A DNA stretch of 64,000 nt from Aquibacillus albus (lineage in GTDB: Bacteria; Bacillota; Bacilli; Bacillales; Amphibacillaceae), in NCBI RefSeq assembly GCF_016908325.1, contig NZ_JAFBDR010000024.1, forward strand, positions 1-64,000, in the 5' to 3' direction. The notes under the pieces were generated by a model. That model had not been told where the DNA came from, made no database searches, and saw only the letters and a program-made list of their open reading frames with translations. This document shows, in pieces, positions 44,613 through 53,775 of the stretch (its first letter is position 1; each line of letters starts with the position of its first letter). The position numbers and the translations under genes are program-made.

Positions 44613-45917
44613 TTACTCTATTTCTTTTGCTAATTCTTCCATATACTCTTCCGGGCTTATACCATCTGAGATTAATAACTGTGCATTATCTTCTGAAACT
44701 TGTTTTGTTCTTGCATCGAAATTAGCTTCAAACCATAATGCTCCATCTTTTACATTTGCAATTTCTTCACTAATTAACTTAGTTAATGGATTAACATCTT
44801 CAGGCATTTCTGCCACATCAAAACCAGAAATTAAACCTAGGTCCTTCATCGCTCTGTCACCATAATCAGAGAATACCGCTTTCGTCCATTCCTTCATTTT
44901 GTCATTGTACTTGTCTTTAGAGAAAGCAACGATTAACCCAGCATTCATGTTGTATTCATCTAGTGTTCCAACGCCGCCTTCAACAGTAGGAACATTAAAG
45001 AAACCAATGTTATCTATACCTATTTGATTTCGGTCTTCATTACTAAAGTCTGCAATTGCCCATGTTCCCATATAATACATAGCAGCTTGTCCTTGAAGGA
45101 ACATATCTACAGCAGCATCAGCATCAAGTGTATTAGCACCTTTTCCAAAGTATCCTTTATCTGCCATGCTTTTCACTTGTTCAGCTGCCTTCACAAAGCC
45201 TTCTTCTGTGATATCAAGCTCACCACGACTAACTTTTTCCATAGCTTCTACACCATAATAACGCATAACATACGCATTAATTAATCGTGTAATCGGCCAC
45301 TTTTCTTTTCCCGCAACCGCAAACGGTTGAACACCATTTTGTTTTAAGGTTTCAGAAACGTTTAACATTTCATCCCAAGTAGTAGGTACTTCTAGGCCAT
45401 TTTCTTCAAAAATTTGTTTGTTAAACCAAAATCCTTCAAGGTTTAACTCAGTAGGAACAGCATATAATCCCTTACCGCCAGCTAAACGCTTCAATAAATC
45501 AACTGCACCTGGATTTAATTGTTCATAAATTCCTAATTCTTTAAACGCATCTTCTACGTTAAGAACTGCATCTGCATCGATTAGTTCTTGTAAAGGTTTA
45601 CCAGATTCATAATCAAAAACCTCCGGTAAATCATCACTTGCCGATAACAATTGAATCTTCTTAACTAAATCTGTTTGTGGCACTGTTTCTATGTCTAATT
45701 CATAATCTGTTTTTTCTTCTGTTAATGAAACATATACTGGAACTTCCCCGCCACTTGCATTGTTTGTAGATAAGTAATGAACACTATCGTCACTTGCTTC
45801 ATTGGAAGATGATCCTTCTTTTCCTTCAGCATTGTTGCCTTCATTGTTACTTCCACAACCAACAATTAATAATGAAATCATCATTGCTAATAGTAGTTGA
45901 AGTAATTTCTTATTCAT
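44613..45917 (-). CDS. extracellular sugar-binding lipoprotein (second importer)
   Basis: This is a 434-residue cluster 1 solute-binding protein. The signal MNKKLLQLLLAMMISLLIVGC ends in the lipobox IVGC with Cys 21. An acidic Ser/Asn/Glu linker follows, then two lobes with PTELNLEGFWFNKQIFEENG and AAMYYMGTWAIADF. It is the first gene of the second importer operon. Its start has AAAGGGG. Two cre-like words lie 44-80 bases upstream. The YesM/YesN pair encoded directly upstream on the same strand, separated by a terminator, is the likely regulator. Confidence 0.93.
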   Translation of the reverse strand: MNKKLLQLLLAMMISLLIVGCGSNNEGNNAEGKEGSSSNEASDDSVHYLSTNNASGGEVPVYVSLTEEKTDYELDIETVPQTDLVKKIQLLSASDDLPEVFDYESGKPLQELIDADAVLNVEDAFKELGIYEQLNPGAVDLLKRLAGGKGLYAVPTELNLEGFWFNKQIFEENGLEVPTTWDEMLNVSETLKQNGVQPFAVAGKEKWPITRLINAYVMRYYGVEAMEKVSRGELDITEEGFVKAAEQVKSMADKGYFGKGANTLDADAAVDMFLQGQAAMYYMGTWAIADFSNEDRNQIGIDNIGFFNVPTVEGGVGTLDEYNMNAGLIVAFSKDKYNDKMKEWTKAVFSDYGDRAMKDLGLISGFDVAEMPEDVNPLTKLISEEIANVKDGALWFEANFDARTKQVSEDNAQLLISDGISPEEYMEELAKEIE

Positions 45918-45960
45918 TTGATTACCCCTTTCAATTTTCTATTTATTATGACACTTTTAA

Positions 45961-45993
45961 TTGTAAGCGCATTTATTTTAAAATGTAATCGCT
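45961..45993 (-). promoter_or_regulatory. two weak cre-like words before the second importer
   Basis: TGTAAGCGCATTTA (45961-45974) and TGTAATCGCTTCAT (about 45980-45993), read on the plus strand, each miss the cre pattern at two positions. Their pairing upstream of a sugar-importer start is suggestive only. Confidence 0.3.
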
Positions 45994-46054
45994 TCATTAT
46001 TTAGAATCTTGTCTGTTTTTTTTGGATTTTTCCCTTTAATATACGTTTTTTTTA

Positions 46055-46098
46055 GAAAAAAAAGCTGTGTCTATTTTTGGATATTCAAAGACACAACT
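46055..46098 (-). terminator. terminator of the second kinase/regulator operon
   Basis: On the minus strand AGTTGTGTC pairs with GACACAGCT around an 18-base loop and is followed by TTTTTTTT. It lies 14 bases after the regulator's stop codon. Confidence 0.85.
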
Positions 46099-46111
46099 CC
46101 GTTCATAATCT

Positions 46112-47572
46112 TCACTTTTTATACTGACCAGGGCTTACACCAACCTTTTTCTTAAAGACTTCAGAAAAGTGTCTATACGTGTGGTAACCTACTTTTTCAC
46201 TAACTTCTGTTACCTTCTCCCCTTTTTCCAGCATCTTTTTCGCTTTTTCAATTCTTATATCTGTTAAATATTTAATATAAGAAAGTCCCAGTTCTTCCTT
46301 AAACAAATAACTAAAATAAGTAGGATTCATGTCAACTTGTTCAGAAACTTCACTTAACGTAATGGATTTGCCAAAATTTTTTTCTATATAATCGATCGCT
46401 TGTTTAATAGATGGATGGATATTCATATTTTCATTGTTTAATCCAGCCATGATTCCTTCAATCTGAAGTCTAAACCACTCTTTCATTTCTTCCTTCGTCT
46501 TGATTTGCCGTATCTCTACGTGAGGAAAATAATTCATAAAAAGATATTTAGATTTTGCTAACCCTTTTTCTTGAACTGTTTCAATAACCATGTAGATAAC
46601 CTTTAAGACTTCTCTTTCGACGATATCCGGTTCTAACCATTTATTTTCCAACATTTTTATATAACTATCAAAATATTGTAAAACACTCTCCCTATCTAAT
46701 TGCGTAACCCCTTCCCTAATCTTAGAAATAATGGTTACATTATCATCAGAAATATAGTCCTCACTTTTAATTTGTTCGTAATAATAAAAGCCGTACAGAT
46801 TCATATACTGGCCATACCGAAGTGCTTTAACAGATTCATTATAACTTCTCGTTATTCCCTCTTTCTTGATTGATGTTCTTCCCACCCCTATAATTGCTTT
46901 CACAAGATCAAGTTCATCTGCGAGTATCTCTGAGTACGAGGTCAGGATATCATACTCCAAGATTACATAGATGTAATAATTCTCAAGATAAAGTTCTTGT
47001 ACAAAATAAGTGGTTTGGTCACCATCTTTCCATGAAAGCTTTTTTGTTGAGGAAAGAACAGTTACGCCTAAAATAGGGTTCAGTGATATTTGGTCAATTT
47101 GCTTTTGCCATTTGCCCTCTGCCTTGTCACCTTTAAATAAAAGTTCTATCATTGCTCTTTCTAATTGCTCCGTTTGACTCAATTCAGATTGCTTTTGCTC
47201 TTCTATTTTATTTAAGGTTTTGACGATAACCTCTTCTATATTCTTAATAGTAATCGGCTTTTCTAAATAATCAATAACACCTAATTTAAGTGCTTTTTTA
47301 ACGTAATCATACTCTTTAAAGCCACTAAACACGACGCAAATTGTTTCTGGTGCAACATCCATTACATATTCAATTAACTGCAGTCCATCTAATCCAGGCA
47401 TACGGATATCTGTAAATATAATCTCAGGTTGCTTCTTCTTCACTACGTCCATTGCTGTGTTTCCATCAGTTGCACTTCCAACGATTTCAATTCCATATTT
47501 CGACCAATCAATCATTTGCTGTAAGCCTTTAATGACAATTGGTGCATCATCAAATATTACTGCCTTAAGCAC
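46112..47572 (-). CDS. YesN-type response regulator with AraC domain (second)
   Basis: This is a 486-residue regulator. The start is GTG 47572 with GGAGGAGAGG upstream, and it overlaps the kinase stop by eight bases, so the two are translationally coupled. The receiver (about 1-120) has AVIFDDAPIV, phospho-Asp in EIIFTDIRMPGLDG and a Lys in YLEKPI. The C-terminal 100 residues carry two AraC helix-turn-helix units (SEVSEQVDMNPTYFSYLFKEELG and VSEKVGYHTYRHFSEVFKKK). It probably activates the importer operon that follows on the same strand. Confidence 0.93.
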   Translation of the reverse strand: MLKAVIFDDAPIVIKGLQQMIDWSKYGIEIVGSATDGNTAMDVVKKKQPEIIFTDIRMPGLDGLQLIEYVMDVAPETICVVFSGFKEYDYVKKALKLGVIDYLEKPITIKNIEEVIVKTLNKIEEQKQSELSQTEQLERAMIELLFKGDKAEGKWQKQIDQISLNPILGVTVLSSTKKLSWKDGDQTTYFVQELYLENYYIYVILEYDILTSYSEILADELDLVKAIIGVGRTSIKKEGITRSYNESVKALRYGQYMNLYGFYYYEQIKSEDYISDDNVTIISKIREGVTQLDRESVLQYFDSYIKMLENKWLEPDIVEREVLKVIYMVIETVQEKGLAKSKYLFMNYFPHVEIRQIKTKEEMKEWFRLQIEGIMAGLNNENMNIHPSIKQAIDYIEKNFGKSITLSEVSEQVDMNPTYFSYLFKEELGLSYIKYLTDIRIEKAKKMLEKGEKVTEVSEKVGYHTYRHFSEVFKKKVGVSPGQYKK

Positions 47573-49316
47573 GATCCTCTCCTCCTTTCAGTGGAAATCG
47601 TATTGTAATCTTTGTACCCTTGTTTTCTTCACTTTCCACTTTAAACATGCTTGCCGATCCATAGTATAATTTCAATCGTTCTCTAACATTTCTCATACCA
47701 AAACCCTGGTTGACTCTGTCCATATCTTTTATTCCTACACCATTGTCGCAAACCGTAAATATTGCGCTATTGTCAATTAATCTTCCGGTAACTTTTACTG
47801 TTCCCTTGCCTACCTTTGGCTCAATTCCATGATAGACAGCATTTTCGATAAGTGGCTGCAGTAGCAATTTTAGAATATCCTTATCCAATAAATCATGATC
47901 AATATCTTTAATAAACTCAAACCGGTCTCCATAACGTATATTCTGAATATTTATATAATGTTTGATATGTTCTAACTCTTTTTCGATTGGCATGGTTTCT
48001 TTTCCTCTGTTCAATGCCAATTTAAAACTCTCTGATAAAGAAATGGACATCTGAGCGATTTTATCATTACCATCTATCATTGCCATCCAATAAATAGAAT
48101 CTAACGTATTATATAAAAAATGTGGATTAATTTGTGATTGTAATATTTGCAATTCAGCTTCTCTTTCCTTTACTTGCAGCGCAGTAACCCGTTTATTTAA
48201 TTCATCATTTTCTTTTGAAACTGTCTTAAAGGTATTTGCAATAGTTCCAATTTCATCATTACTGAATTTATCATCAAATGTACTCTTTCCTTTCGCCCAG
48301 TCTAGCATCATCTTTCTTATTTTTTTCAATGGCTGGGTAATTGATTTAGATAAAATTAGCGATAGCAAAATGGATACGATTGAGATCACTAAGACGATTG
48401 TTATCGTTAACCCGCTTATTTCATTTGTTTCTTTAAAAAATACATCAGGAGCAACAGCTGTAGCAAATGTCCATCCCGTTGTTTGATTGCGAATTCTAGT
48501 AATTAAGTAGCCATTATCATTTAATTTTTCTAAGCTTTGTATGTCATCCCCAATATCCGTACTACTCCGCGAATAAAAAACTGGTGACTTTGCATTATTA
48601 TCATGTTGAACAATAAAGTTACTATTTGGTCCCCTCGGTAGCATCTTTGCGAACATATCTTTTTTAAGGTTAACAATTAAAATCCCTAATCTTTGATGTG
48701 GAAAGTTATTTGGATCTAGTAGCAGCTTTACTGATGAAAACGTATGGATTGAATCGCCAGTATCTTCTAGTACATTATAATGAAAGAATATTTCTTTTCC
48801 ATCTGCATCGACAATTTTTTGATACCAATCCGAGTCAATAATTTCATAAGACTTCCCCTCGTATCTCCCAATATTGTTCGATCTTCCATAACAAACCGCT
48901 CGAAGACGATTATCTAACAGACAAACGGAGCTAATGTTATTTTGGTCAATGAAATATTGGGACATAATCCGCTGAATGTGAAAAGATTGATCCCCTTCAC
49001 TTATGACACCTTCTTCTCCCAAATCAGATTGGGCACTTAATCGTAATTCCTCTTGAATGGAGGGATTACCAAGAATTAACCGGTGTAATCTTATAACATT
49101 TTCAAACATTAATTCCGCTAGTTCATTTGTGGACTGTAAATAATCTTGATTGGTTTCAACATGCTTATCTATCAGGGTACTTTTAGCAATATTAAAAGAA
49201 ATAAAACCTAACAAAACTAATGGGATTACTGTTAAAGGTATCATAACCGTAAGAAAACGAGTACGTATATATGCACTTTGGAATCGTGACAAGCATTTCC
49301 GCCAAAAAGCTCTCAT
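47565..49316 (-). CDS. YesM-type sensor histidine kinase (second)
   Basis: The start chosen is ATG 49316 (MRAFWRKCL), after GTGAGGG; GTG 49328 overlaps that site. The 583-residue membrane kinase has helices at about 20-42 and 290-312 around an extracellular sensing domain. HAMP, then a His_kinase domain with QSQINPHFLYNTLDSIYWMA (phospho-His in NPHF) and an ATPase domain with LLLQPLIENAVYHGI and CDNGVGI follow. It is the sensor for the regulator downstream. The signal is likely a plant-wall oligosaccharide, judging from the enzymes on either side. Confidence 0.93.
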   Translation of the reverse strand: MRAFWRKCLSRFQSAYIRTRFLTVMIPLTVIPLVLLGFISFNIAKSTLIDKHVETNQDYLQSTNELAELMFENVIRLHRLILGNPSIQEELRLSAQSDLGEEGVISEGDQSFHIQRIMSQYFIDQNNISSVCLLDNRLRAVCYGRSNNIGRYEGKSYEIIDSDWYQKIVDADGKEIFFHYNVLEDTGDSIHTFSSVKLLLDPNNFPHQRLGILIVNLKKDMFAKMLPRGPNSNFIVQHDNNAKSPVFYSRSSTDIGDDIQSLEKLNDNGYLITRIRNQTTGWTFATAVAPDVFFKETNEISGLTITIVLVISIVSILLSLILSKSITQPLKKIRKMMLDWAKGKSTFDDKFSNDEIGTIANTFKTVSKENDELNKRVTALQVKEREAELQILQSQINPHFLYNTLDSIYWMAMIDGNDKIAQMSISLSESFKLALNRGKETMPIEKELEHIKHYINIQNIRYGDRFEFIKDIDHDLLDKDILKLLLQPLIENAVYHGIEPKVGKGTVKVTGRLIDNSAIFTVCDNGVGIKDMDRVNQGFGMRNVRERLKLYYGSASMFKVESEENKGTKITIRFPLKGGEDRA

Positions 49317-49370
49317 AATATCCCTCACTTCTTGAATCAGACAAAACTAGTTGATTTATTTTATACATAG

Positions 49371-49409
49371 AAAAGAAGTATCCCTAATGTTTTTGGGATA
49401 CTTCTTTTT
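49371..49409. terminator. terminator between the GH78-like gene and the kinase operon
   Basis: AAAAGAAGTATCCC pairs with GGGATACTTCTTTT around a ten-base loop, with T-runs on both strands. On the minus strand it ends the upstream GH78-like transcript about 125 bases after its stop. Confidence 0.88.
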
Positions 49410-49534
49410 ATTATACCACTATTATTGCTCATAGCAGACCTAATCCTGTTTTAACGATTAAATCTATTTAGTTGGAATCATCCTCTTTTAAAACTACCTC
49501 CGCAACTGTCTCCACCTAAAACCTACAGATTATT

Positions 49535-51103
49535 TTATAGATACTCTCTCAACAAATAGGTTGGTGTACAGCTCCAAGCATGGCAATAACTATTAATTAA
49601 ATGGTTACCATACGGTGAGAATTCTTTATCTTTCGGATTGTATAACTCCCAGAATGTATCTGCTCCTTCTTTAAGCATACCGCCCCAATACATTTTCATC
49701 CAATCTAAAGCTTCTTTCTTCATGTCTACCATTAACAACGCTTCTACCAAATGGTGATGCATATACGGAGTATTCATCTCAATATTAGGTTTATTTTCTA
49801 ACAATCTTGTTAATAGTTCCTGATTCTTTTCTGGCTGTAGTACTTCTGCTAAGACCATCCACACTTGTGTTGCCCAAGAAACCTGGGCATTTTCACCACT
49901 AACAAAAAAGCCTAAGTCCTCTTGCCATAAATGTATAATCGTTGCCTCTAGCACTAGTTTGAGGTGCTTTTCCATCTTTTCTTGCTCTTCCTTTTTCCCA
50001 AGTGTATCTGCTAATGATATTGCTCTTCGTAAGGTATATATCAAAATGGCTTGTGATGGTGCTTGTTTATTTAAATCCTGATGCCAGTCAATAAAAGACC
50101 ACCAACTTTCATCATCTTTCAAAATCCCATGATTATCTAACCTTTTTAATCCTATTTCCACTTGTCGATAAGCTGTTGGCCACAATTCTTCTAATGTCTC
50201 ATAATCCTTTGTTGCTTGAAAATAGTCATATAACGTTGTGGTAAAAAACAAAGAATAATCATATAAAAACGTATCGTCCGGGATCAAGAATGGCTCGTTG
50301 AACAGATTTGCAGAAACTTGTCCATCTTGATTAGGTACTGCGGCAAATTGATACAAATTACGCTTCACCAAATCATTGTTTTTAAAAGTTGAATAATTTG
50401 CTAAAGCTTGTAAACGTAAATCGCCTAACCACAATCTACGGTCACGTTTGGGGCCATCTTCAAATACATCTTGCATGCAATCTTGTAATGTTTTTATACT
50501 TACCCGGTCAATTTCAACTAACTCTGGATCGTCATGACTAAAGCTCCCTACCTTACATACATCCGCCGAAGTGACAGCTTCAACAGTTGCCTTTTTAAAT
50601 GAGACTTTATATTTTGGTGAGGTGTCAAGTACTTCAATTTTTAAATAGCGGAAACTATAGCGTCTTGGTAAGGACAGTTGATTCGGTAGCACATCAACAT
50701 GTATTGTTTCCTCTTGTAGCCATGAGCTACTAATCCATCCGTCATAACTAGAAAAAGACTCAGCCATCTCTACAGGCATTTCACCAAAAGTAAGCCGCAT
50801 ATGAAGCGGTGCATCGGGCGGGCTGCCAACAGGTACAATATGAAGTTGCAGATAGCCCACTTGATGATCACCAAAGTCAAGTATCACTCTATCGCCTTTT
50901 CCTAGCACTTCCTCCGATAATTCATTCGCTGGCTTTAGAGGTTTTGCTTCCCAGTTATGAATTTTTTCTTTATTTTCAACAACATCTATTAAGTTTGTTG
51001 GTTCTATCACATGGCGAAATAGAGTTGGTTTCAATGATTCTGCTTTTTCCTCAAAAGATTTATTTCTTTTAACCTCATGTGTTTGATTTTTTTGGAAACT
51101 CAT
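49535..51103 (-). CDS. GH78-like (alpha/alpha)6-barrel hydrolase, short form
   Basis: This is a 522-residue cytosolic protein. An N-terminal beta-sandwich part (about 40-190) contains ILDFGDHQVGYLQLHI and RRYSFRYLKIEVLD, like the sugar-binding/beta domains of rhamnosidases. The helical barrel follows, with DVFEDGPKRDRRLWLGDLRL, which corresponds to the CPQRDERVGWSGD catalytic segment of GH78. It is about half as long as the other rhamnosidase in the window and lacks the extra beta domains. It is probably a rhamnosidase-related exo-hydrolase acting on imported fragments. It has its own start (GAGGAGTG) and terminator and lies upstream of the second kinase/regulator pair. Confidence 0.82.
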   Translation of the reverse strand: MSFQKNQTHEVKRNKSFEEKAESLKPTLFRHVIEPTNLIDVVENKEKIHNWEAKPLKPANELSEEVLGKGDRVILDFGDHQVGYLQLHIVPVGSPPDAPLHMRLTFGEMPVEMAESFSSYDGWISSSWLQEETIHVDVLPNQLSLPRRYSFRYLKIEVLDTSPKYKVSFKKATVEAVTSADVCKVGSFSHDDPELVEIDRVSIKTLQDCMQDVFEDGPKRDRRLWLGDLRLQALANYSTFKNNDLVKRNLYQFAAVPNQDGQVSANLFNEPFLIPDDTFLYDYSLFFTTTLYDYFQATKDYETLEELWPTAYRQVEIGLKRLDNHGILKDDESWWSFIDWHQDLNKQAPSQAILIYTLRRAISLADTLGKKEEQEKMEKHLKLVLEATIIHLWQEDLGFFVSGENAQVSWATQVWMVLAEVLQPEKNQELLTRLLENKPNIEMNTPYMHHHLVEALLMVDMKKEALDWMKMYWGGMLKEGADTFWELYNPKDKEFSPYGNHLINSYCHAWSCTPTYLLREYL

Positions 51104-51558
51104 GTTAACACTCCTCTAAAAAAGGGTTCAGTTTAAATTAAAGCACATTGCAATTCTTCCAGCTAGGTCTGATCTATAAAACAACTTTGCTCTTCTAAGT
51201 GTTTAAGGATATTCTTAATGTGTTCATTAATCGTATTTACTCCTTTTGGAATAGCTCTGCTATTCCTTTTTGTGTCATCCAATTATTAACTGATACTAAT
51301 TTGATCTAATACTTTTTAATAAACTCAATTTCAACCTTTTGTTTTACCACTATTTATGGTACGGTTCACTTTGCATTCATGGTAAAGCATCCTAAAATTC
51401 TGCCACACCCACTCATTGCCTTTGTGACAATTCTATTCTGGAATATAAACAACGAATATTTTTATTCCTCTGTAGGATTATATAGTCCATTAAGCTCTAA
51501 AGCTGGTATTGCTGAAGAACATCCTTGAGTGAGTTGACGAATCTCTAAAAAGGTACTC
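51104..51558. other. non-coding region with a palindromic hairpin and a repeat remnant
   Basis: There is no gene. It holds a perfect hairpin with a T-run on the plus strand (GGAATAGC, TCT, GCTATTCC, TTTTT at 51248-51271), although no plus-strand gene precedes it. It also holds a repeat word at 51343-51361 that recurs near 55.2 kb. Confidence 0.55.
51343..51361. repeat. dispersed repeat word, copy 1
   Basis: TTTACCACTATTTATGGTA, itself an imperfect palindrome, is identical over 19 bases to 55186-55204. It is followed by CGGTTCAC and GGTAAAGCATCC, words partly shared with 57101-57129. Confidence 0.6.
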
Positions 51559-52938
51559 TTATAACCATGCTTTTCTTAAAAGATTTACACCAAGTTCGAT
51601 TTCATCATAAGAAAGACCGCTAAACCCTAATTTAATCATTGGAGTTTCCGGATGATTTTTTATGAAATAGATCGAAGTTGGACGCACTTTAACACCATAA
51701 AGGGAAGCCTGCTCGATTAGCCATTCTTCTGAATGCCCTAGATATACCTTGATTAAAACGTACAAACCAGACTGTTCGCCAATAATGGATATACTTTGCC
51801 CAAAATGTTTTTTTAATAATGAGACGAGGTGTTCCATTTTTCGTTTATAAACAAGGCGCATTCGCTTAATGTGCCGATTCCATTCCCCATTTTCCATAAA
51901 TTTAGCCATTGTAAATTGGCTAAAAAGTGACGTTGAGCTTTCGAAATTCAGGAACTGATTTTTATAACGATTTATAAGTTGCTTTGGTAACACCATATAG
52001 CTTATACGTAGTCCCGGTAGAAAAGACTTTGAGAAATTTCCCAGATAAATGACCCTTGTTGCATCAATAGAAGCGAGCGCTGGAAACGGCCGTTGCGTAT
52101 ATCGGAACTCACTATCATAATCGTCTTCAATAATGTATCCCTGTACCTTGTTTGCCCAGTAAATGAGCGTTTGTCGTTGTTGAATAGACATGTTCACACC
52201 GTACGGACTGTGATGAGAAGGTGTTACATAGATTAAATCTGAATCCATTTGTTTAATTTGCGAGAGATCTGCACCTGTTACATACACCGGCAAATATTCA
52301 AGTGAAAAGTGATGGAATTGAAAAGCTTCCCTTGCACCATGGAACCCTGGATCTTCTACGATAATACATGAATAATCTTCCTTTAGTATATGGCCTAGAT
52401 TAATAAGCATTTGTTGTGTACTGCTACCGATTATAATGGCATCTGCATCTGTTCTTACCCCACGTGATTGGAGTAAGTATGCGGCAATTTGTTCGCGCAG
52501 ACTCACCTCTCCAAAGGGTTCTCCATACCGAAAGCTCTCAGGTAACGTTAAGACCTGATTCGCTATTCGCCTCCATATTTTTAAGGGGAAATGGGACTGA
52601 TCAACAGCATCTGTCCTAAAATCGACACGAACGGACTCTTTCTTGCTCGCCCTCTTTTTGTTAGGGAGGATTGGTGATTCCTGGTATAACGATGGCTCTA
52701 ATTGATTGACAAAATAACCTTTTCGTCCTTCTCCGCGTATATAACCCTCCACTACAAGTTGGTTATACGCCATTAGGGTTGTATTACGACTTACTTGAAG
52801 AGAATCAGCAAGTTGCCGAATGGATGGTAGCTGTTCATCAGCTTTCACATTACCCTGTTCAATAACTGATTTAAACTGCTCGTAGATTTGTTTGTATTTA
52901 GGAGATCTTTCGTTTAAGGCAAAAAGATAATTTTTCAT
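51559..52938 (-). CDS. MocR/PdxR-family transcriptional regulator
   Basis: This regulator of 459 residues starts at ATG 52938 after CAGGAGAG. An N-terminal GntR winged helix (about 1-75) has SIRQLADSLQVSRNTTLMAYNQLV. A fold-type I aminotransferase domain follows, with the PLP Schiff-base region YLGNFSKSFLPGLRIS and IIEDDYDSEFRY. MocR proteins sense PLP or amino compounds and control neighbouring genes, commonly those transcribed divergently. Here the divergent neighbours are a PaiB-like flavin-binding protein and a trans-sulfuration enzyme, which are its likely targets. Which effector it senses is unknown. Confidence 0.9.
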   Translation of the reverse strand: MKNYLFALNERSPKYKQIYEQFKSVIEQGNVKADEQLPSIRQLADSLQVSRNTTLMAYNQLVVEGYIRGEGRKGYFVNQLEPSLYQESPILPNKKRASKKESVRVDFRTDAVDQSHFPLKIWRRIANQVLTLPESFRYGEPFGEVSLREQIAAYLLQSRGVRTDADAIIIGSSTQQMLINLGHILKEDYSCIIVEDPGFHGAREAFQFHHFSLEYLPVYVTGADLSQIKQMDSDLIYVTPSHHSPYGVNMSIQQRQTLIYWANKVQGYIIEDDYDSEFRYTQRPFPALASIDATRVIYLGNFSKSFLPGLRISYMVLPKQLINRYKNQFLNFESSTSLFSQFTMAKFMENGEWNRHIKRMRLVYKRKMEHLVSLLKKHFGQSISIIGEQSGLYVLIKVYLGHSEEWLIEQASLYGVKVRPTSIYFIKNHPETPMIKLGFSGLSYDEIELGVNLLRKAWL

Positions 52939-53062
52939 ATATGTCTCTCCTGACATGCTTTGTTATTTTAAATTGTATCTTTATAAATGTCAGTTTATAT
53001 CATAATATATTTTATATGAGCGATAATATACTTTCAAACATTAATTAAGATAAGGAGTGATA

Positions 53063-53680
53063 ATGATCTATATTCCAAAGCACTTTGAAATCAAAGATGA
53101 AGAAGTGATTTATGAGATTATGAAAGAAAATGGATTTGCTACGCTATTTTCCCAACATCAGGGTCATCCGTATGCGACCCACCTTCCTTTGATTTTAGAT
53201 AAAGAAAACAGATATTTGTACGGTCACTTTGCAAAACCGAATAAGCAGTGGAAAGATATAGAGGAACAGGAGGTACTTGCCGTTTTTCAGGGGCCGCATT
53301 GTTATATCTCGTCTTCCTGGTATGAAACAAATAAAGCTGTTCCGACATGGAATTACATAACAGCTCATGTATACGGAAAGGTCGAAATCATAAACGGGAA
53401 AGAAATGATGGATTCCCTTCATCATAAGGTATTGAAATATGAAGATCCAAATAGTTCATATCAATGGGACCAATTGGATGCCCATTTTTTAGATGGACAA
53501 GCAAAAGGCATTGTTGGGTTTAAAATCAAAATCGATAAAATCGAAGGAAAGGCAAAGTTGAGTCAAAATCATTCCCCTGTGCGATTAAAGCTTGTTATTT
53601 CACAACTTGAACAATCCACAAGTGAGGATGAGAGGGAAATTGCATCTCATATGAAAACTATTCTTAGAAAGAAAGCTTAA
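53063..53680 (+). CDS. PaiB-like FMN-binding protein
   Basis: This is a 205-residue protein of the PaiB family (split-barrel, flavin-binding type). The start ATG 53063 follows AAGGAGTG; GTG 53057 overlaps that site. The N-terminus [14 protein letters not shown], then [24 protein letters not shown] and [19 protein letters not shown] are the family's conserved blocks. PaiB was named as a negative regulator of protease and sporulation genes in B. subtilis. Many members next to MocR regulators probably have a metabolic role instead. It is divergent from the MocR gene and upstream of the trans-sulfuration gene. Confidence 0.87.
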   Translation: MIYIPKHFEIKDEEVIYEIMKENGFATLFSQHQGHPYATHLPLILDKENRYLYGHFAKPNKQWKDIEEQEVLAVFQGPHCYISSSWYETNKAVPTWNYITAHVYGKVEIINGKEMMDSLHHKVLKYEDPNSSYQWDQLDAHFLDGQAKGIVGFKIKIDKIEGKAKLSQNHSPVRLKLVISQLEQSTSEDEREIASHMKTILRKKA

Positions 53681-53775
53681 AGGTTGAACAAAACTTTTTA
53701 AATTATCTCAATTGAAGCAAACAAAGCTCATGGATAACACATCATGACAATAATCTTTGAAAGCGAGGAATATGT

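Noticed and set aside
51248-51271. Palindromic hairpin as terminator of a plus-strand gene
   Set aside because: No plus-strand gene precedes it within the gap, so I list it only as part of the non-coding region.
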